Origin: Thermoanaerobaculia bacterium
GTDB taxonomy: Bacteria; Acidobacteriota; Thermoanaerobaculia; Gp7-AA8
NCBI GenBank assembly: GCA_017883205.1
Contig: JADGNZ010000045.1
Span: forward strand, 1-47,252
DNA: 47,252 nucleotides
Reading direction: 5' to 3'
The position numbers and the translations under genes were made by a program. The notes below the pieces were generated by a model. That model saw only the letters and a list, made by a program, of their open reading frames with translations. It searched no databases and was not told the origin of the DNA. Of this stretch, positions 38,401-47,131 are shown piece by piece. The number at the start of each line of letters is the position of its first letter. The first letter of the stretch is position 1.

Positions 38401-40233
38401 ATGATCAGCAGCGACGCGATCGAGCCGCTCACGCCTCGACAACGGCTCCTCGTCCTCACGCTGGCGATCATCGTTGCCGTGACGCGCTTCCTCGCGGTCT
38501 CGCATTCGATGTGGGATTGGGACGAGGCGCTCTTCGCCACGTCGCTTCATCACTACGATGTTTCGCAGCATCATCCGCACCCTCCCGGCTTTCCCCTCTT
38601 TTTCGCGCTGGCCAAGCTCGCGCGCTTCGTCATTGACGATGACTTTCACGCGTTGCGCGCGATCAGCGTTCTGGCTGCGCTCTTCGTCTTTCCGGCGATG
38701 TTCGCGTTGGCGCGATCGCTCCGCTTTCGCTTCCGAACGTGCCTCATCGCAGCGTTGCTCTTCTCGTTTCTGCCGAACGTCTGGTATTGGGGCGGGACAG
38801 CATTCACCGACGAGCTTGCGATGGTCACGTCGCTGGCCGGCGCGGCGCTGCTCCTTCGCGATGACTGCAAGCGTCGCACGTACCTCGGCGGCTGCGCCTT
38901 CTTCGCGGCGACGATGCTCGTGCGGGCACAGAACGTCCTTCTGGCCTGGCCGTGGATCATCAGTTCGTGGCGCCGGTGGCGCGAGCGACGAGCGCAGGTC
39001 GTCGCCGGAACCGTGCTGATCGTCATTCTCGTCGTGACCGGCTACGGGATTGCGGCGAAGCTCAGCGGCGTCGGCGCGTACATCTCCGCCACGAAGGCGC
39101 ATCAGCGTTACGTCGCGACCGTCGATGGATTGCTGAATCCGGAGCGTCCTCCGATGCGGAATCTGTTCTTCGATTTCGCATTTGATCCATTCCAGTCGTA
39201 TGCGTTGACGTGGGGATCGCGCGCCGTCTCGATTCTGCTGATCGTGTTCATGCTCGTGGCCTTTGCGCGTCCGAAGCGAGCACACCTTCACATCATCCTG
39301 ACGTTCGTGCCGAACTTTCTGCTGGCTTGGTGTTTTCTGAGCGCGACGGGAATCAGCCGGCTCTCGCTCGGGTACATCGCCCTCAATGCGCTCCTCGCCG
39401 CCGACGGAATGGACGTCATCGCGAGCTTCGTGGCGTCGCGCGTGCGTGCGTTTCCGCGCGAGCGGCTGGCGACGGTACTGCAAGTGTTCTTCGCGGCAGT
39501 CGTCATCGGGCGCTACATCTTCTGGGTCTGGCCGGCGCTGGAAGAAGTTCGCACGAATGACTCGCCGCCGGTGATGGCGATGCAATGGATCCGGCAACAC
39601 GTTCCGCGCGGTACGACGATTTATCTGAGCGGTGCACTCGAACCATTTCCCGAATACTTTCTTCCCGACTACACAGTCGTTTCCGTCGACGGGGATTTCG
39701 ATGCATCGCGGGTGGCGCTGCGGACTGGCGCGTATGTCGTGTCCGATGCTCCGAGCAGGTTGGCCAGTGCGGTCAACTTCCAGCGTCCGCACCGGCGTCT
39801 GTGGGCGCTCTTCAATCAGCGCTACTTCGAGACATCCGTCGTCCCGGCCACCGGCTGGATCAAGTTCGGCGATGGCTGGTACAACGAAGAGGATAACGGG
39901 CAGGGGGGTTGGTGGCGATGGATGCGCGGTGAAAGCCACACGCTGCTCGGACCGCTCGGCCGCCCGGCGCAGCTGGCAGTGACCGTCGCGTATCCGGACG
40001 AGCTCGAGCCCGCGCCGGCGGTGGTGATTGCGCTCGACGGCAACGTCATCGACCGTTTCGTCGCTCCTCGGGGAAACATAAAGCACATGTACGCTGTGCA
40101 GTCCCGCTCCGGCGCGCCTGACGAGCTCGTGATCTCCGTTGATCGAACGGTCAACCTTCTCCGCTCGCATCGCGGACCCGATCCCCGCGACCTCGGGCTG
40201 CGCCTTCTTGCGCTCACATGGAAAGCGCGATGA
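38401..40233 (+). CDS. Polytopic membrane glycosyltransferase-like protein (full-length copy)
   Basis: A 610-residue protein with about ten membrane helices in the first 420 residues and a soluble C-terminal domain (about 420-610). The first loop has DWDEALFATSLHHYDV followed by HPHPPGFPLFFALAK, the acidic pair and His/Pro motif of GT-C enzymes related to ArnT/PMT that use lipid-linked sugars. The C-terminal domain includes a beta-rich part (GEPSH-like turns, FGDGWYNEEDNG) that may bind the acceptor. The substrate is not known. ATG 38401 is preferred over 38326. The next gene is a paralogue at about 70% identity by eye. Confidence 0.8.
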   Translation: MISSDAIEPLTPRQRLLVLTLAIIVAVTRFLAVSHSMWDWDEALFATSLHHYDVSQHHPHPPGFPLFFALAKLARFVIDDDFHALRAISVLAALFVFPAMFALARSLRFRFRTCLIAALLFSFLPNVWYWGGTAFTDELAMVTSLAGAALLLRDDCKRRTYLGGCAFFAATMLVRAQNVLLAWPWIISSWRRWRERRAQVVAGTVLIVILVVTGYGIAAKLSGVGAYISATKAHQRYVATVDGLLNPERPPMRNLFFDFAFDPFQSYALTWGSRAVSILLIVFMLVAFARPKRAHLHIILTFVPNFLLAWCFLSATGISRLSLGYIALNALLAADGMDVIASFVASRVRAFPRERLATVLQVFFAAVVIGRYIFWVWPALEEVRTNDSPPVMAMQWIRQHVPRGTTIYLSGALEPFPEYFLPDYTVVSVDGDFDASRVALRTGAYVVSDAPSRLASAVNFQRPHRRLWALFNQRYFETSVVPATGWIKFGDGWYNEEDNGQGGWWRWMRGESHTLLGPLGRPAQLAVTVAYPDELEPAPAVVIALDGNVIDRFVAPRGNIKHMYAVQSRSGAPDELVISVDRTVNLLRSHRGPDPRDLGLRLLALTWKAR

Positions 40234-41705
40234 CGGCGGCGGCGGATTCGGTTCCCGCGCAGGCAGTAGAGCCGCTCACGCATCGGCAACGCCGTATCCT
40301 CCTCGCGCTTGCGATCGCCGTCGCTGCGACGCGTTTCCTGGCGGTTTCTCATTCGATGTGGGACTGGGACGAGGCTCTCTTCGCGTCTGCACTCCAGCAT
40401 TACGACGTCGCGCAGCACCATCCGCATCCGCCGGGCTTTCCGCTGTTCTTTGCGCTGGCGAAGATCGTCCGTCTCATCGTTCACGATGATTTCCATGCTC
40501 TGCGGGCCGTGAGTGTGTTTGCATCGCTGTTTGTCTTTCCCGCGTTTTTCGCCCTCGCGCGCTCGTTGCGCTTCCGCATCCGGACCTGTGCTGTGGGTGC
40601 CACTCTCTTTTGTTTTCTGCCCAACGTCTGGTACTGGGGAGGGACGGGTTTCACCGACGAGCTGGCACTCGTTACCGCGCTCGCCGGTGGCGCGTTGCTG
40701 CTTCGCGAGGATCAACGCCGCCGCTCGTACATCGGCGGCTGTCTTTTTCTCGCTGCGACGATGCTGGTGCGGGCACAGAACGTACTGCTGCTGTGGCCAT
40801 GGATCGAGGCGTCGTGGCGGCGCATACGCGCGAAGCGCGCTTCGGAAGTCATCACCGGCACCGCGCTCATCGTGGTCCTCGTCGTGACCGGATACGGCAT
40901 TGCCGCAAAGCTGACCGGATTCACGGAATTCATCTCCGTCACGAAAGAGCACCAGCGCTACATCGCGACCGTCGATGGGGCGCTCAACCCGGGGCGGATT
41001 CCGATGCGGAATCTCCTGCAGGACTTCCTGTTCGATCCGTTCGAGTCACGCGCCGCTTCGACGGTGTTGTTCGGGTTCGCACTTCTGTCGTTCGCTCGCC
41101 CGAGGCGCGCTCATGCCGTCATTCTGCTCACGTTCCTGCCGAACTTCTTTCTGGCCTGGTTCCTTCTGAGCCCGACCGGTATCAGCCGCCTTTCGCTCGG
41201 CTACATCGCGTTTGACGTGCTTCTGGCGGCCGATGGGATGGATGTCGCGGCGGCGTTTCTGGCTTCACGCATTCGCGCCGTTCCGCGCGAACGTTTCGCG
41301 GCGGCATTGCAGATGCTCTTTGCCGCAGTCGTTATCGGCCGCTATGTGTTCTGGGTATGGCCGGGACTGGAAGAGATCCGGCTGCACGATTCTCCGCCGG
41401 TGCAGGCGATGGGCTGGATCCGGCAGCACATCCCGCGTGGAGCCACGATTCAAGTCAGCAGCGGACTCGATCCGTTCGCGGCGTACTTCCTGCCGGACTA
41501 CAAGATCGTTCCTGAACAGAAGGGGCTCGATCTCTCGAGAGGAGCGGCGCTGAGCGTTGCCTGCATCGTTGCGGATCACACCGATCCTTCTCCGCAGGCA
41601 ATCAACTTCCAGCGGCCGCGCCAGCATCTTTGGGCGTTATTCAACCGCCGCTACTTCGAGGCGTCTGTGGGGGTGTCGGATGTCGGGAGTCGGGTGTCGG
41701 AGTAG
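40230..41705 (+). CDS. Paralogous membrane glycosyltransferase-like protein, C-terminally truncated
   Basis: A 491-residue tandem duplicate of the preceding gene: SHSMWDWDEALFASALQHY, HPHPPGFPLFFALAK, SPTGISRLSLGYIAF and FNRRYFEAS all match it closely. ATG 40230 overlaps the previous stop (ATGA); 40218 is also in frame. The similarity ends at about 41665, where GTCGGGAG-type repeat DNA begins. The last ten residues (VSDVGSRVSE) are translated repeat, and about 130 residues of the soluble C-terminal domain seen in the first copy are missing. The membrane part is complete, so it might still be made, but its acceptor domain is lost. Confidence 0.85.
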   Translation: MTAAADSVPAQAVEPLTHRQRRILLALAIAVAATRFLAVSHSMWDWDEALFASALQHYDVAQHHPHPPGFPLFFALAKIVRLIVHDDFHALRAVSVFASLFVFPAFFALARSLRFRIRTCAVGATLFCFLPNVWYWGGTGFTDELALVTALAGGALLLREDQRRRSYIGGCLFLAATMLVRAQNVLLLWPWIEASWRRIRAKRASEVITGTALIVVLVVTGYGIAAKLTGFTEFISVTKEHQRYIATVDGALNPGRIPMRNLLQDFLFDPFESRAASTVLFGFALLSFARPRRAHAVILLTFLPNFFLAWFLLSPTGISRLSLGYIAFDVLLAADGMDVAAAFLASRIRAVPRERFAAALQMLFAAVVIGRYVFWVWPGLEEIRLHDSPPVQAMGWIRQHIPRGATIQVSSGLDPFAAYFLPDYKIVPEQKGLDLSRGAALSVACIVADHTDPSPQAINFQRPRQHLWALFNRRYFEASVGVSDVGSRVSE

Positions 41706-41822
41706 GGAGTGGGGAGTGGGGAGTGGGGAGTGGGGAGTGGGGACATTGGAGTGCGGGACGCGGGAGCCCGGAAGTCGGAGTGATCATTTCTCCGACCCCC
41801 GACCCCCGAAAACCGACCCCCT
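41677..41822. repeat. GTCGGGAG/GGGAGTG short-tandem repeat with inverted partner
   Basis: GTCGGATGTCGGGAGTCGGG at 41679-41698 is followed by GGGAGTG repeated five times in tandem (about 41705-41740) and then by the complementary CCGACCCCCGACCCCCGA near 41792-41809. It fills the gap before the pseudokinase gene and supplies the stop of the truncated paralogue. Confidence 0.88.
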
Positions 41823-41828
41823 CGACCG

Positions 41829-43688
41829 CTACATCTTGAACGTGATGGACTGCGGCCTCCACGTCTTCACGCGTTTGCCATCTTTCATCGGCGGCGTGAA
41901 TCGCACGGCGCGTATCGCGCGCGTCGCCGCGTCGTTGAAGCCGAAGCGCGCATCGCCGCGCAGGATCTTCACGTCGGTCACGTCGCCCGTTTCGGAGATC
42001 AATGCGGAGAGGATGATCGTCGTTTGTACGCGCTGCTGCGCGGCGAGCGGCGGATAGAACGGACGGATCGCCGAGAGAGGCTCAGGAACCTTATCGAGCT
42101 CGGTGACATCGACCACGTCTCCCTCGTGAATGGTGACGGCCTGCGCCTGGGCTACTGGCGGGACGACTGCCGGCTGGGATTGCGTCAGCGCCGGAGTCTG
42201 CTGAGCGGCCGTTTGCGCCGGCGGCTGCGCTTCCTGACGAGCGGCGACACGGCGCTGATCGAGGGCGGCAGCGGCACCGCGGTCCTCAGGCTGCGACACC
42301 GGCGCCGTCGAGATGACGCTCGCGGTCTGAACGGGCGCGTTCTTGGACTGCTGTTGTTTGAGCTGCTTGTTCATGTCCGACTGCAGCTTCATCATCTCTT
42401 CCTGCATTTTCTGTTCGACCGCTGCCTCGAACGCTTTCTTCTGCGCCGAAGGATCGATCGTCGATGTCGCGGTCGATGCCGGCGCGGCGGCGATGACCGG
42501 CTGCGAGATGATTTTTGGTTTGGAAGGCACCACGGCGGTGCGTACGGCTGGAGGTTGCGGCTTTGTCTTCGGCTTCAGGAAGAAGAACGCTCCCGCGGCC
42601 ACGGCGATGACCGCGGCGGCTGCGATTGCGATCAGCGGCACGCGGCTCTTTGCCTGCGGAATCGTCGAGAACATGTTGTCTGCCGGAGCAGGCGAGGGTG
42701 CCGGCGCGGCGGCGTATGCGGCGACGTTGACCTTCAATTCTTTCTCGATCTCGAGCGGCTCTCCTTCCAGCTCCTTCTTGAGCAGATTGCTGAGATAGAA
42801 AGCGAGATTGAAGGTCGATGCCGAGTAGCTGCCGCCGTGCACAAGAGCGGAGAGGACCTGCTTCATATCGCCGATCGATGCGTACCGGGCATTGGGATCG
42901 ATGGCCAGCGATTTCTCCAGAATCGTGCGGAGATCGTCCGGAAGCGGCTGTCCCGAGAACGTCCGGGCGGCACGGACCGTTTGCGTGAAGGCGCTGGCCG
43001 TTGCGGCGTCGGGCGGTTCGTTGCCGGTGATGAGAAGATAAAGGATGGCTCCGAGCGAGTAGACGTCCGTCGTCTTCGTGATCTCACCCGAGGAGCGGTA
43101 CTCGGCGGGGAAGTAACGGCCCAACTCGGCGGCGACTTTCGAGTCGGCCATCGATGCGACGATTCCTTTGCCGAGCTGTTGACCGGCGACGCGGATCTCT
43201 CCCTCGTCGGTGATCCAGACGAACTGCGGGATGAGCGCTCCGTGACTCAGGCGATTGCCCAGGTAGCGAAGGTCGGCCGTCGTTGCCAGCGATAGTGCGA
43301 TCTTCTCGGCGATGACGATGGCCTGATCGAGCGGCACGGGGTTCGGCGTCGTGCCGGCTTCGCCGCGGGCGCGATCGACGATGTGGCGCAGGGAGCGGCC
43401 TCCCGAATATTCGTGAGCGACGAAAGGGATGCCGTCGATGACGCCGATGGTTTGATCTTTCGCGAATGTCGTTCCGCTGAGAAGAGGCACCAACTGGCTC
43501 GCCTCGGACGCGCTTTGCGTCATCGCCGGACGGTTGCCGCCGCTCATCCGCCGCAGAGCGAGCATCGGACTGAGGGTTGATCCATCGAGGCGGGCAGCGC
43601 GCCAGAGCTCACCGAGCGAATCGGTGTCGAGTTTCTTGAATAGGATGAACGTTCCGAACTGCTCGTACGGACGGTTTTTGGCAGCCAT
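41829..43688 (-). CDS. Pseudokinase-TonB hybrid membrane protein
   Basis: A 619-residue protein. Residues about 10-290 follow a Ser/Thr protein kinase fold (VYSLGAILYLLITGNEPP and TILEKSLAIDPNARYASIGDM are kinase C-lobe landmarks), but catalytic residues are gone: LALRRM replaces the lysine strand, LSHGALIPQFVWI the HRDLKxxN loop, and RVAGQQ the DFG. One membrane helix (IAIAAAAVIAVAAGAFFFL, about 337-355) leads to a Gln/Ala/Pro-rich, partly coiled-coil periplasmic stretch. A TonB-type C-terminal domain ends it (about 540-619, with FYPPLAAQQRVQTTIILSAL and VRFTPPMKDGKRV). It may signal from the cytoplasm to the outer membrane without phosphorylation; function is inferred. Confidence 0.85.
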   Translation of the reverse strand: MAAKNRPYEQFGTFILFKKLDTDSLGELWRAARLDGSTLSPMLALRRMSGGNRPAMTQSASEASQLVPLLSGTTFAKDQTIGVIDGIPFVAHEYSGGRSLRHIVDRARGEAGTTPNPVPLDQAIVIAEKIALSLATTADLRYLGNRLSHGALIPQFVWITDEGEIRVAGQQLGKGIVASMADSKVAAELGRYFPAEYRSSGEITKTTDVYSLGAILYLLITGNEPPDAATASAFTQTVRAARTFSGQPLPDDLRTILEKSLAIDPNARYASIGDMKQVLSALVHGGSYSASTFNLAFYLSNLLKKELEGEPLEIEKELKVNVAAYAAAPAPSPAPADNMFSTIPQAKSRVPLIAIAAAAVIAVAAGAFFFLKPKTKPQPPAVRTAVVPSKPKIISQPVIAAAPASTATSTIDPSAQKKAFEAAVEQKMQEEMMKLQSDMNKQLKQQQSKNAPVQTASVISTAPVSQPEDRGAAAALDQRRVAARQEAQPPAQTAAQQTPALTQSQPAVVPPVAQAQAVTIHEGDVVDVTELDKVPEPLSAIRPFYPPLAAQQRVQTTIILSALISETGDVTDVKILRGDARFGFNDAATRAIRAVRFTPPMKDGKRVKTWRPQSITFKM

Positions 43689-43754
43689 CTATCGGGACCC
43701 TCTCGGATTGTTTGCGGTCCGCGGAGGATAGCACGAAAGGTTATTGGCAGTAAG

Positions 43755-44792
43755 TTATTTGGTAGTTTGCGACTGCGCCTGTTGCGCTGCGCGCTGATCG
43801 CGATACCACTGGATCTGGTAGATCTGCACGTTGCGGTCGTGATCCGCCAGGTTCGTGGCGAATGCGTGCGTCCCGTCGTGTTTGGCGACGAAGTAGAGGA
43901 AATCGCTCTTCGCCGGCGCAGCGGCGGCTTGAAGCGACGCCAGCCCCGGATTGGCGATCGGACCAGGCGGCAGGCCGTGGAAACGATAGGTGTTGAACGG
44001 CGAATCGATCTGCAGATCGGCTTTGCGGATGTTTCCGTCCCAGCGGCCGGCGAGCTTGAGGGCGTAGATGACGGTGGGATCGGCGCCGAGGAGCATGTGG
44101 CGATTGATTCGGTTGAGGTAGACCGAGGCCACGAGGGGGCGCTCCTGCGGCATGCGGGCCTCGGTCTCGACGATGGAAGCCAGCGTGACCGTTTTGTGCA
44201 GATCGAGACCGGTGGTGATGTAGCTCATTTCGCCGCCGAAGTGCTTGCGGAAGTTGCTGACCATCGCCGCGATGATTTCATGCGGGGGCGTACCGGGATT
44301 GAACTTGTAGGTGTCGGGGAAGAGGTAGCCCTCGAGCGTTTTCGCATCGGGGGCGATGTCGCGGATCAGTTCGGGATCCGCGGTCAGCTTGTCCCACTCG
44401 GCGTCGCGTCCAAATCCCTCTTGCACGAAGATGTGTGCAGCCGCAAAGCGGTCCAGACCTTCGCGGATGGTCACGCTCTTGGCGATGACATCGCCGCGGA
44501 TCAGTTTGTCCAATACTTCTTCGGCCGTCATCGGCTTCGAAAACTCGTAGATCCCCGCCTTGATCTTGTCGTTGTGCCGGACGATCTTCATGTAAACGAG
44601 AGGAAGGTACTCGTCGCGAATGATCCCTTCGGTCTGCAGGTGCTTGAGGATCGTTGCGGTACGAAGTCCATGGCGCACCTCGACGTCTTTGTGTGGCTCC
44701 GTGTAGCCTCGGAACGGCGAGCGCATCGCTCGGATGAAGAACCAGCCGCCGGCGACGGCCAGGAGGGCGGCGAAGAACCCGATGGTCAACAA
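43755..44792 (-). CDS. mltG: Endolytic murein transglycosylase
   Basis: A 345-residue YceG-type enzyme that cuts nascent glycan strands at the inner membrane and so sets strand length. An N-terminal membrane helix (LTIGFFAALLAVAGGWFFI) is followed by a LysM-like domain (about 40-110) and the YceG catalytic domain. The catalytic Glu is in LASIVETEA, and DSPFNTYRFHGLPPGPIANPG is the diagnostic family block (20-residue core). The start is uncertain: the listed codon is TTG, no in-frame ATG lies between it and the ruvX coding region, and the ends of the two genes nearly touch. Downstream of ruvX on the same strand, as in many bacteria. Confidence 0.93.
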   Translation of the reverse strand: MLTIGFFAALLAVAGGWFFIRAMRSPFRGYTEPHKDVEVRHGLRTATILKHLQTEGIIRDEYLPLVYMKIVRHNDKIKAGIYEFSKPMTAEEVLDKLIRGDVIAKSVTIREGLDRFAAAHIFVQEGFGRDAEWDKLTADPELIRDIAPDAKTLEGYLFPDTYKFNPGTPPHEIIAAMVSNFRKHFGGEMSYITTGLDLHKTVTLASIVETEARMPQERPLVASVYLNRINRHMLLGADPTVIYALKLAGRWDGNIRKADLQIDSPFNTYRFHGLPPGPIANPGLASLQAAAAPAKSDFLYFVAKHDGTHAFATNLADHDRNVQIYQIQWYRDQRAAQQAQSQTTK

Positions 44793-44839
44793 CGACTGCA
44801 GGATCTTCCTGCAGCCGCCTCGCTGGCGTGCGCGGCGAG

Positions 44840-45247
44840 CTATGACGTCCTCCGGGCAACGTCGTCGAGCCAGGACTGGAGAATCACTGCCGCGGCATGC
44901 ATGTCGATCTCTCGCTGGGCCTCACGCCGTTTCATCCCATTGTCGCGCAATTGCCGTGAGGCCTCGGCCGTCGTTAGCGCTTCGTCCCAGAGCACGACCA
45001 CTTTGCACGTTTTCTGCCGCAGCCGCTCGGCGAAGTCGCGGAACTTCTGCTCGCCGCTGCTGCTGTTGGGCCGCCGCGGCACGCCGAGCACGATTGTCTC
45101 GGCCTCCAGATCCCTGGCCAGACCGGCCAGCTTTTCGATGACGTCTCCCTCGTTCTTCACGACGGAATGCGGTCTGGCAATCGCGCCGGAGTCGCTGACC
45201 GCCACGCCGATGCGGCGGCCTCCGTAGTCGATGGCGATGATGGACAT
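44840..45247 (-). CDS. ruvX: RuvX/YqgF Holliday-junction resolvase-like nuclease
   Basis: A 135-residue RNase H-fold protein (E. coli YqgF is 138). Motifs: AIDYGGRRIGVAVSD with the first Asp, IVLGVPRRPNSSSGEQ, LWDEALTTAEAS with the conserved Glu, and EIDMHAAAVILQSWLD with the last Asp pair. Members process 16S rRNA ends and are linked to junction resolution. ATG 45247 fits the family start; the much longer antisense frame to 46453 is the shadow of pilT. The 5' end is divergent from pilT, with 54 bp between. Confidence 0.94.
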   Translation of the reverse strand: MSIIAIDYGGRRIGVAVSDSGAIARPHSVVKNEGDVIEKLAGLARDLEAETIVLGVPRRPNSSSGEQKFRDFAERLRQKTCKVVVLWDEALTTAEASRQLRDNGMKRREAQREIDMHAAAVILQSWLDDVARRTS

Positions 45248-45301
45248 CTTCGGGATTGTACTTGGCCGTACAACGTACAATGGCGGAACCCGAGGGGGCA
45301 G

Positions 45302-46450
45302 ATGAAGAACTTCAACCTGGACGCCATTCTCGAGGCGATGCTGAAGATGTCGGAGCGGGTGTCCGATCTCAACTTCTCGGTCGGCCGTCCGCCGCAGGTC
45401 GAGATCGACGGGCAGCTCGCGCCGGTCAATTTCCCCGGACTGCCGCGGCTGACGCCGTACCAGACGGAGATGATCGCCATGCACATGCTGCGCGGCGACC
45501 GTGAGCTCACGCGTACGCTGCTGGCGAACGGATCGGTCGATCTCTCGTACTCGATTCCCCAGAAGACCCGATTCCGCGTCAACATCTTTGCGCAGCGCGG
45601 CACCTACGCGATCGTCCTTCGCGTCATTCCGGAAGGGATTCCGTCGCTGGAGTCGCTGCACCTGCCCGCGGAGCTCGGGAACATCTGCAAGCTGAAGAAC
45701 GGCATCGTCCTGGTGACGGGACCAACCGGCTCGGGCAAGTCGACGACGCTGGCCGCGCTGATCAACAAGATCAACAACGAATACGCGTATCACATCATCA
45801 CGATCGAAGATCCGGTCGAGTACATGCACAAGCACATCAAGTCGACCGTGAATCAGCGGGAGTTGGGTGCCGATACGAAGTCGTTCTCGCTTGCCCTGCG
45901 CTCCGCGCTGCGTCAGGCGCCGAAAGTGATCCTCATCGGCGAGATGCGCGACGTCGAGACGATCGAGATCGCGATGGAAGCCGCCGAGACCGGACATCTC
46001 GTTTTGTCGACGCTGCACACGATCGATGCGGCCAAAACGATCGACCGGATCGTGGGCGTCTTTCCGAAGGATCAGGAGTCGCAGGTGCGGACGCGGTTCG
46101 CCCAGTCGTTCCGGTATGTCGTCTCGCAGCGCCTCCTGCCGAAGAGGGGTGGCGGCCGGCTGGCGGTGATGGAGATCCTCAAGTCGACGATGCGGACTCG
46201 GGATTACGTGCTCCGAGGAGAGACCGATGGACGCTCGCTCACCGACGCCATGCACGATGGTCTGGTTGACGGGATGCAGACCTTCGATGACCAACTCGAG
46301 AAACTGTGGAACGAGCGCGTGATCACGCGAGAGATCGCACTCGCCTATGCGTCGAACCCGACCAACCTTGCGCTGCGCCTCATGGACGAGCCGGACGCCG
46401 CGGCGCCGGCGGGAAGCGATGGCGATTCGATGCTGTCGATGCTGGAGTAG
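45302..46450 (+). CDS. pilT: Type IV pilus retraction ATPase PilT
   Basis: A 382-residue secretion ATPase. The N-terminal PAS-like domain (about 1-105) has the PilT pattern LNFSVGRPPQVEIDGQL. The core carries Walker A (GPTGSGKST), the Asp box (IITIEDPVEYMH), Walker B (VILIGEMRDVET) and the His box (GHLVLSTLHT). These hexameric motors disassemble pilin filaments for twitching and DNA uptake. The family's AIRNLIRE-like helix is recognisable only loosely near the C-terminus (about 310-325), so PilU is an alternative. Ribosome site GAGGGGG at 45292-45298. Confidence 0.93.
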   Translation: MKNFNLDAILEAMLKMSERVSDLNFSVGRPPQVEIDGQLAPVNFPGLPRLTPYQTEMIAMHMLRGDRELTRTLLANGSVDLSYSIPQKTRFRVNIFAQRGTYAIVLRVIPEGIPSLESLHLPAELGNICKLKNGIVLVTGPTGSGKSTTLAALINKINNEYAYHIITIEDPVEYMHKHIKSTVNQRELGADTKSFSLALRSALRQAPKVILIGEMRDVETIEIAMEAAETGHLVLSTLHTIDAAKTIDRIVGVFPKDQESQVRTRFAQSFRYVVSQRLLPKRGGGRLAVMEILKSTMRTRDYVLRGETDGRSLTDAMHDGLVDGMQTFDDQLEKLWNERVITREIALAYASNPTNLALRLMDEPDAAAPAGSDGDSMLSMLE

Positions 46451-46452
46451 CA

Positions 46453-47082
46453 ATGAAGATCGTCTGCACGTCCTGCCAGAAGCCGCTCACACTCGACGAG
46501 ACCAGGTTGCCGATGAAACCGGTCCTCGTTCCGTGTCCCGTCTGTCAGACGAAGCTGACGGTCGACCGCCGCAATCTGGAGATGGCCGGGGCAGTGGCAT
46601 CGGCGCAGCCAGCCGCAACAACGCTGACGGCGGAACCGCACACGCAGCAACATGAGGAGGACGACGGATTCGGCGCGAAGGCGTTGATCGTCGGCCTCGA
46701 TCACCCCGCTCTGCGCCAGGCCGCGAAGATGATCGGGTTCATGCCAGTTTTCTTCGCCTCGCCGCAGCAGGCGCGCGACTACTTCATGCAGGAGTATCCG
46801 CCGCTGGTCATGCTCAATCCTGCGCAGATCACGCCGCCGCCGCTCGTCGACTTCGGGCCGATCGTCTCGCTCGCGCCAACGGATCGCCGGAAGGCGTTCT
46901 TCATTCTCGTTTCCGACAACCTGCGCACGCTCGACGGCAATGCCGCGTTTCTGTACGGCGTAAACCTCGTCGTCGCCGCGAAAGACCTCGGTGCATTCCA
47001 GCAGATCTACCGCGAGGCGCACGGGTACCACGAACGGCTTTACGCGCCCCTTGCCGCGGCACTCAAGGCGATGGAGTCATGA
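46453..47082 (+). CDS. Zinc-ribbon protein of unknown function
   Basis: A 209-residue protein. The N-terminal zinc ribbon has two CxxC pairs, CTSCQKPL at residues 5-8 and CPVCQTKL at about 29-32, in the MJ0042-like arrangement. A low-complexity linker (about 45-75) leads to an alpha/beta domain (about 78-205: KALIVGLDHPALRQAAKMIG, FILVSDNLRTLDG, GVNLVVAAKDLGAFQQIY) with the look of a degenerate receiver-type fold without the phosphorylated Asp. It starts 2 bp after pilT, so it is co-transcribed and may assist pilus function; that is inference from position. Confidence 0.75.
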   Translation: MKIVCTSCQKPLTLDETRLPMKPVLVPCPVCQTKLTVDRRNLEMAGAVASAQPAATTLTAEPHTQQHEEDDGFGAKALIVGLDHPALRQAAKMIGFMPVFFASPQQARDYFMQEYPPLVMLNPAQITPPPLVDFGPIVSLAPTDRRKAFFILVSDNLRTLDGNAAFLYGVNLVVAAKDLGAFQQIYREAHGYHERLYAPLAAALKAMES

Positions 47083-47084
47083 AA

Positions 47085-47107
47085 AAGGGCGCCTTCGCGG
47101 CGCCCTT
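47085..47107 (-). terminator. Rho-independent terminator (for the minus-strand gene)
   Basis: A perfect 9-bp stem, AAGGGCGCC and GGCGCCCTT, surrounds loop TTCGC. Read on the minus strand it is followed by five T (47086-47082), which lie at the very end of the zinc-ribbon coding sequence. On the plus strand the stem follows the zinc-ribbon stop directly but has no U-run, so it serves mainly the minus-strand gene. Confidence 0.82.
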
Positions 47108-47131
47108 CGTTCGTCAACTCAGTCGTTGGCG

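Noticed and set aside
38302-40170. 622-residue minus-strand ORF opposite the first glycosyltransferase-like gene
   Set aside because: Shadow ORF; very high Arg/Glu/His content and no family features.
44840-46453. 537-residue minus-strand ORF ending in RuvX
   Set aside because: Only the last 135 codons are RuvX; the rest is the antisense of pilT, so the start was set at 45247.
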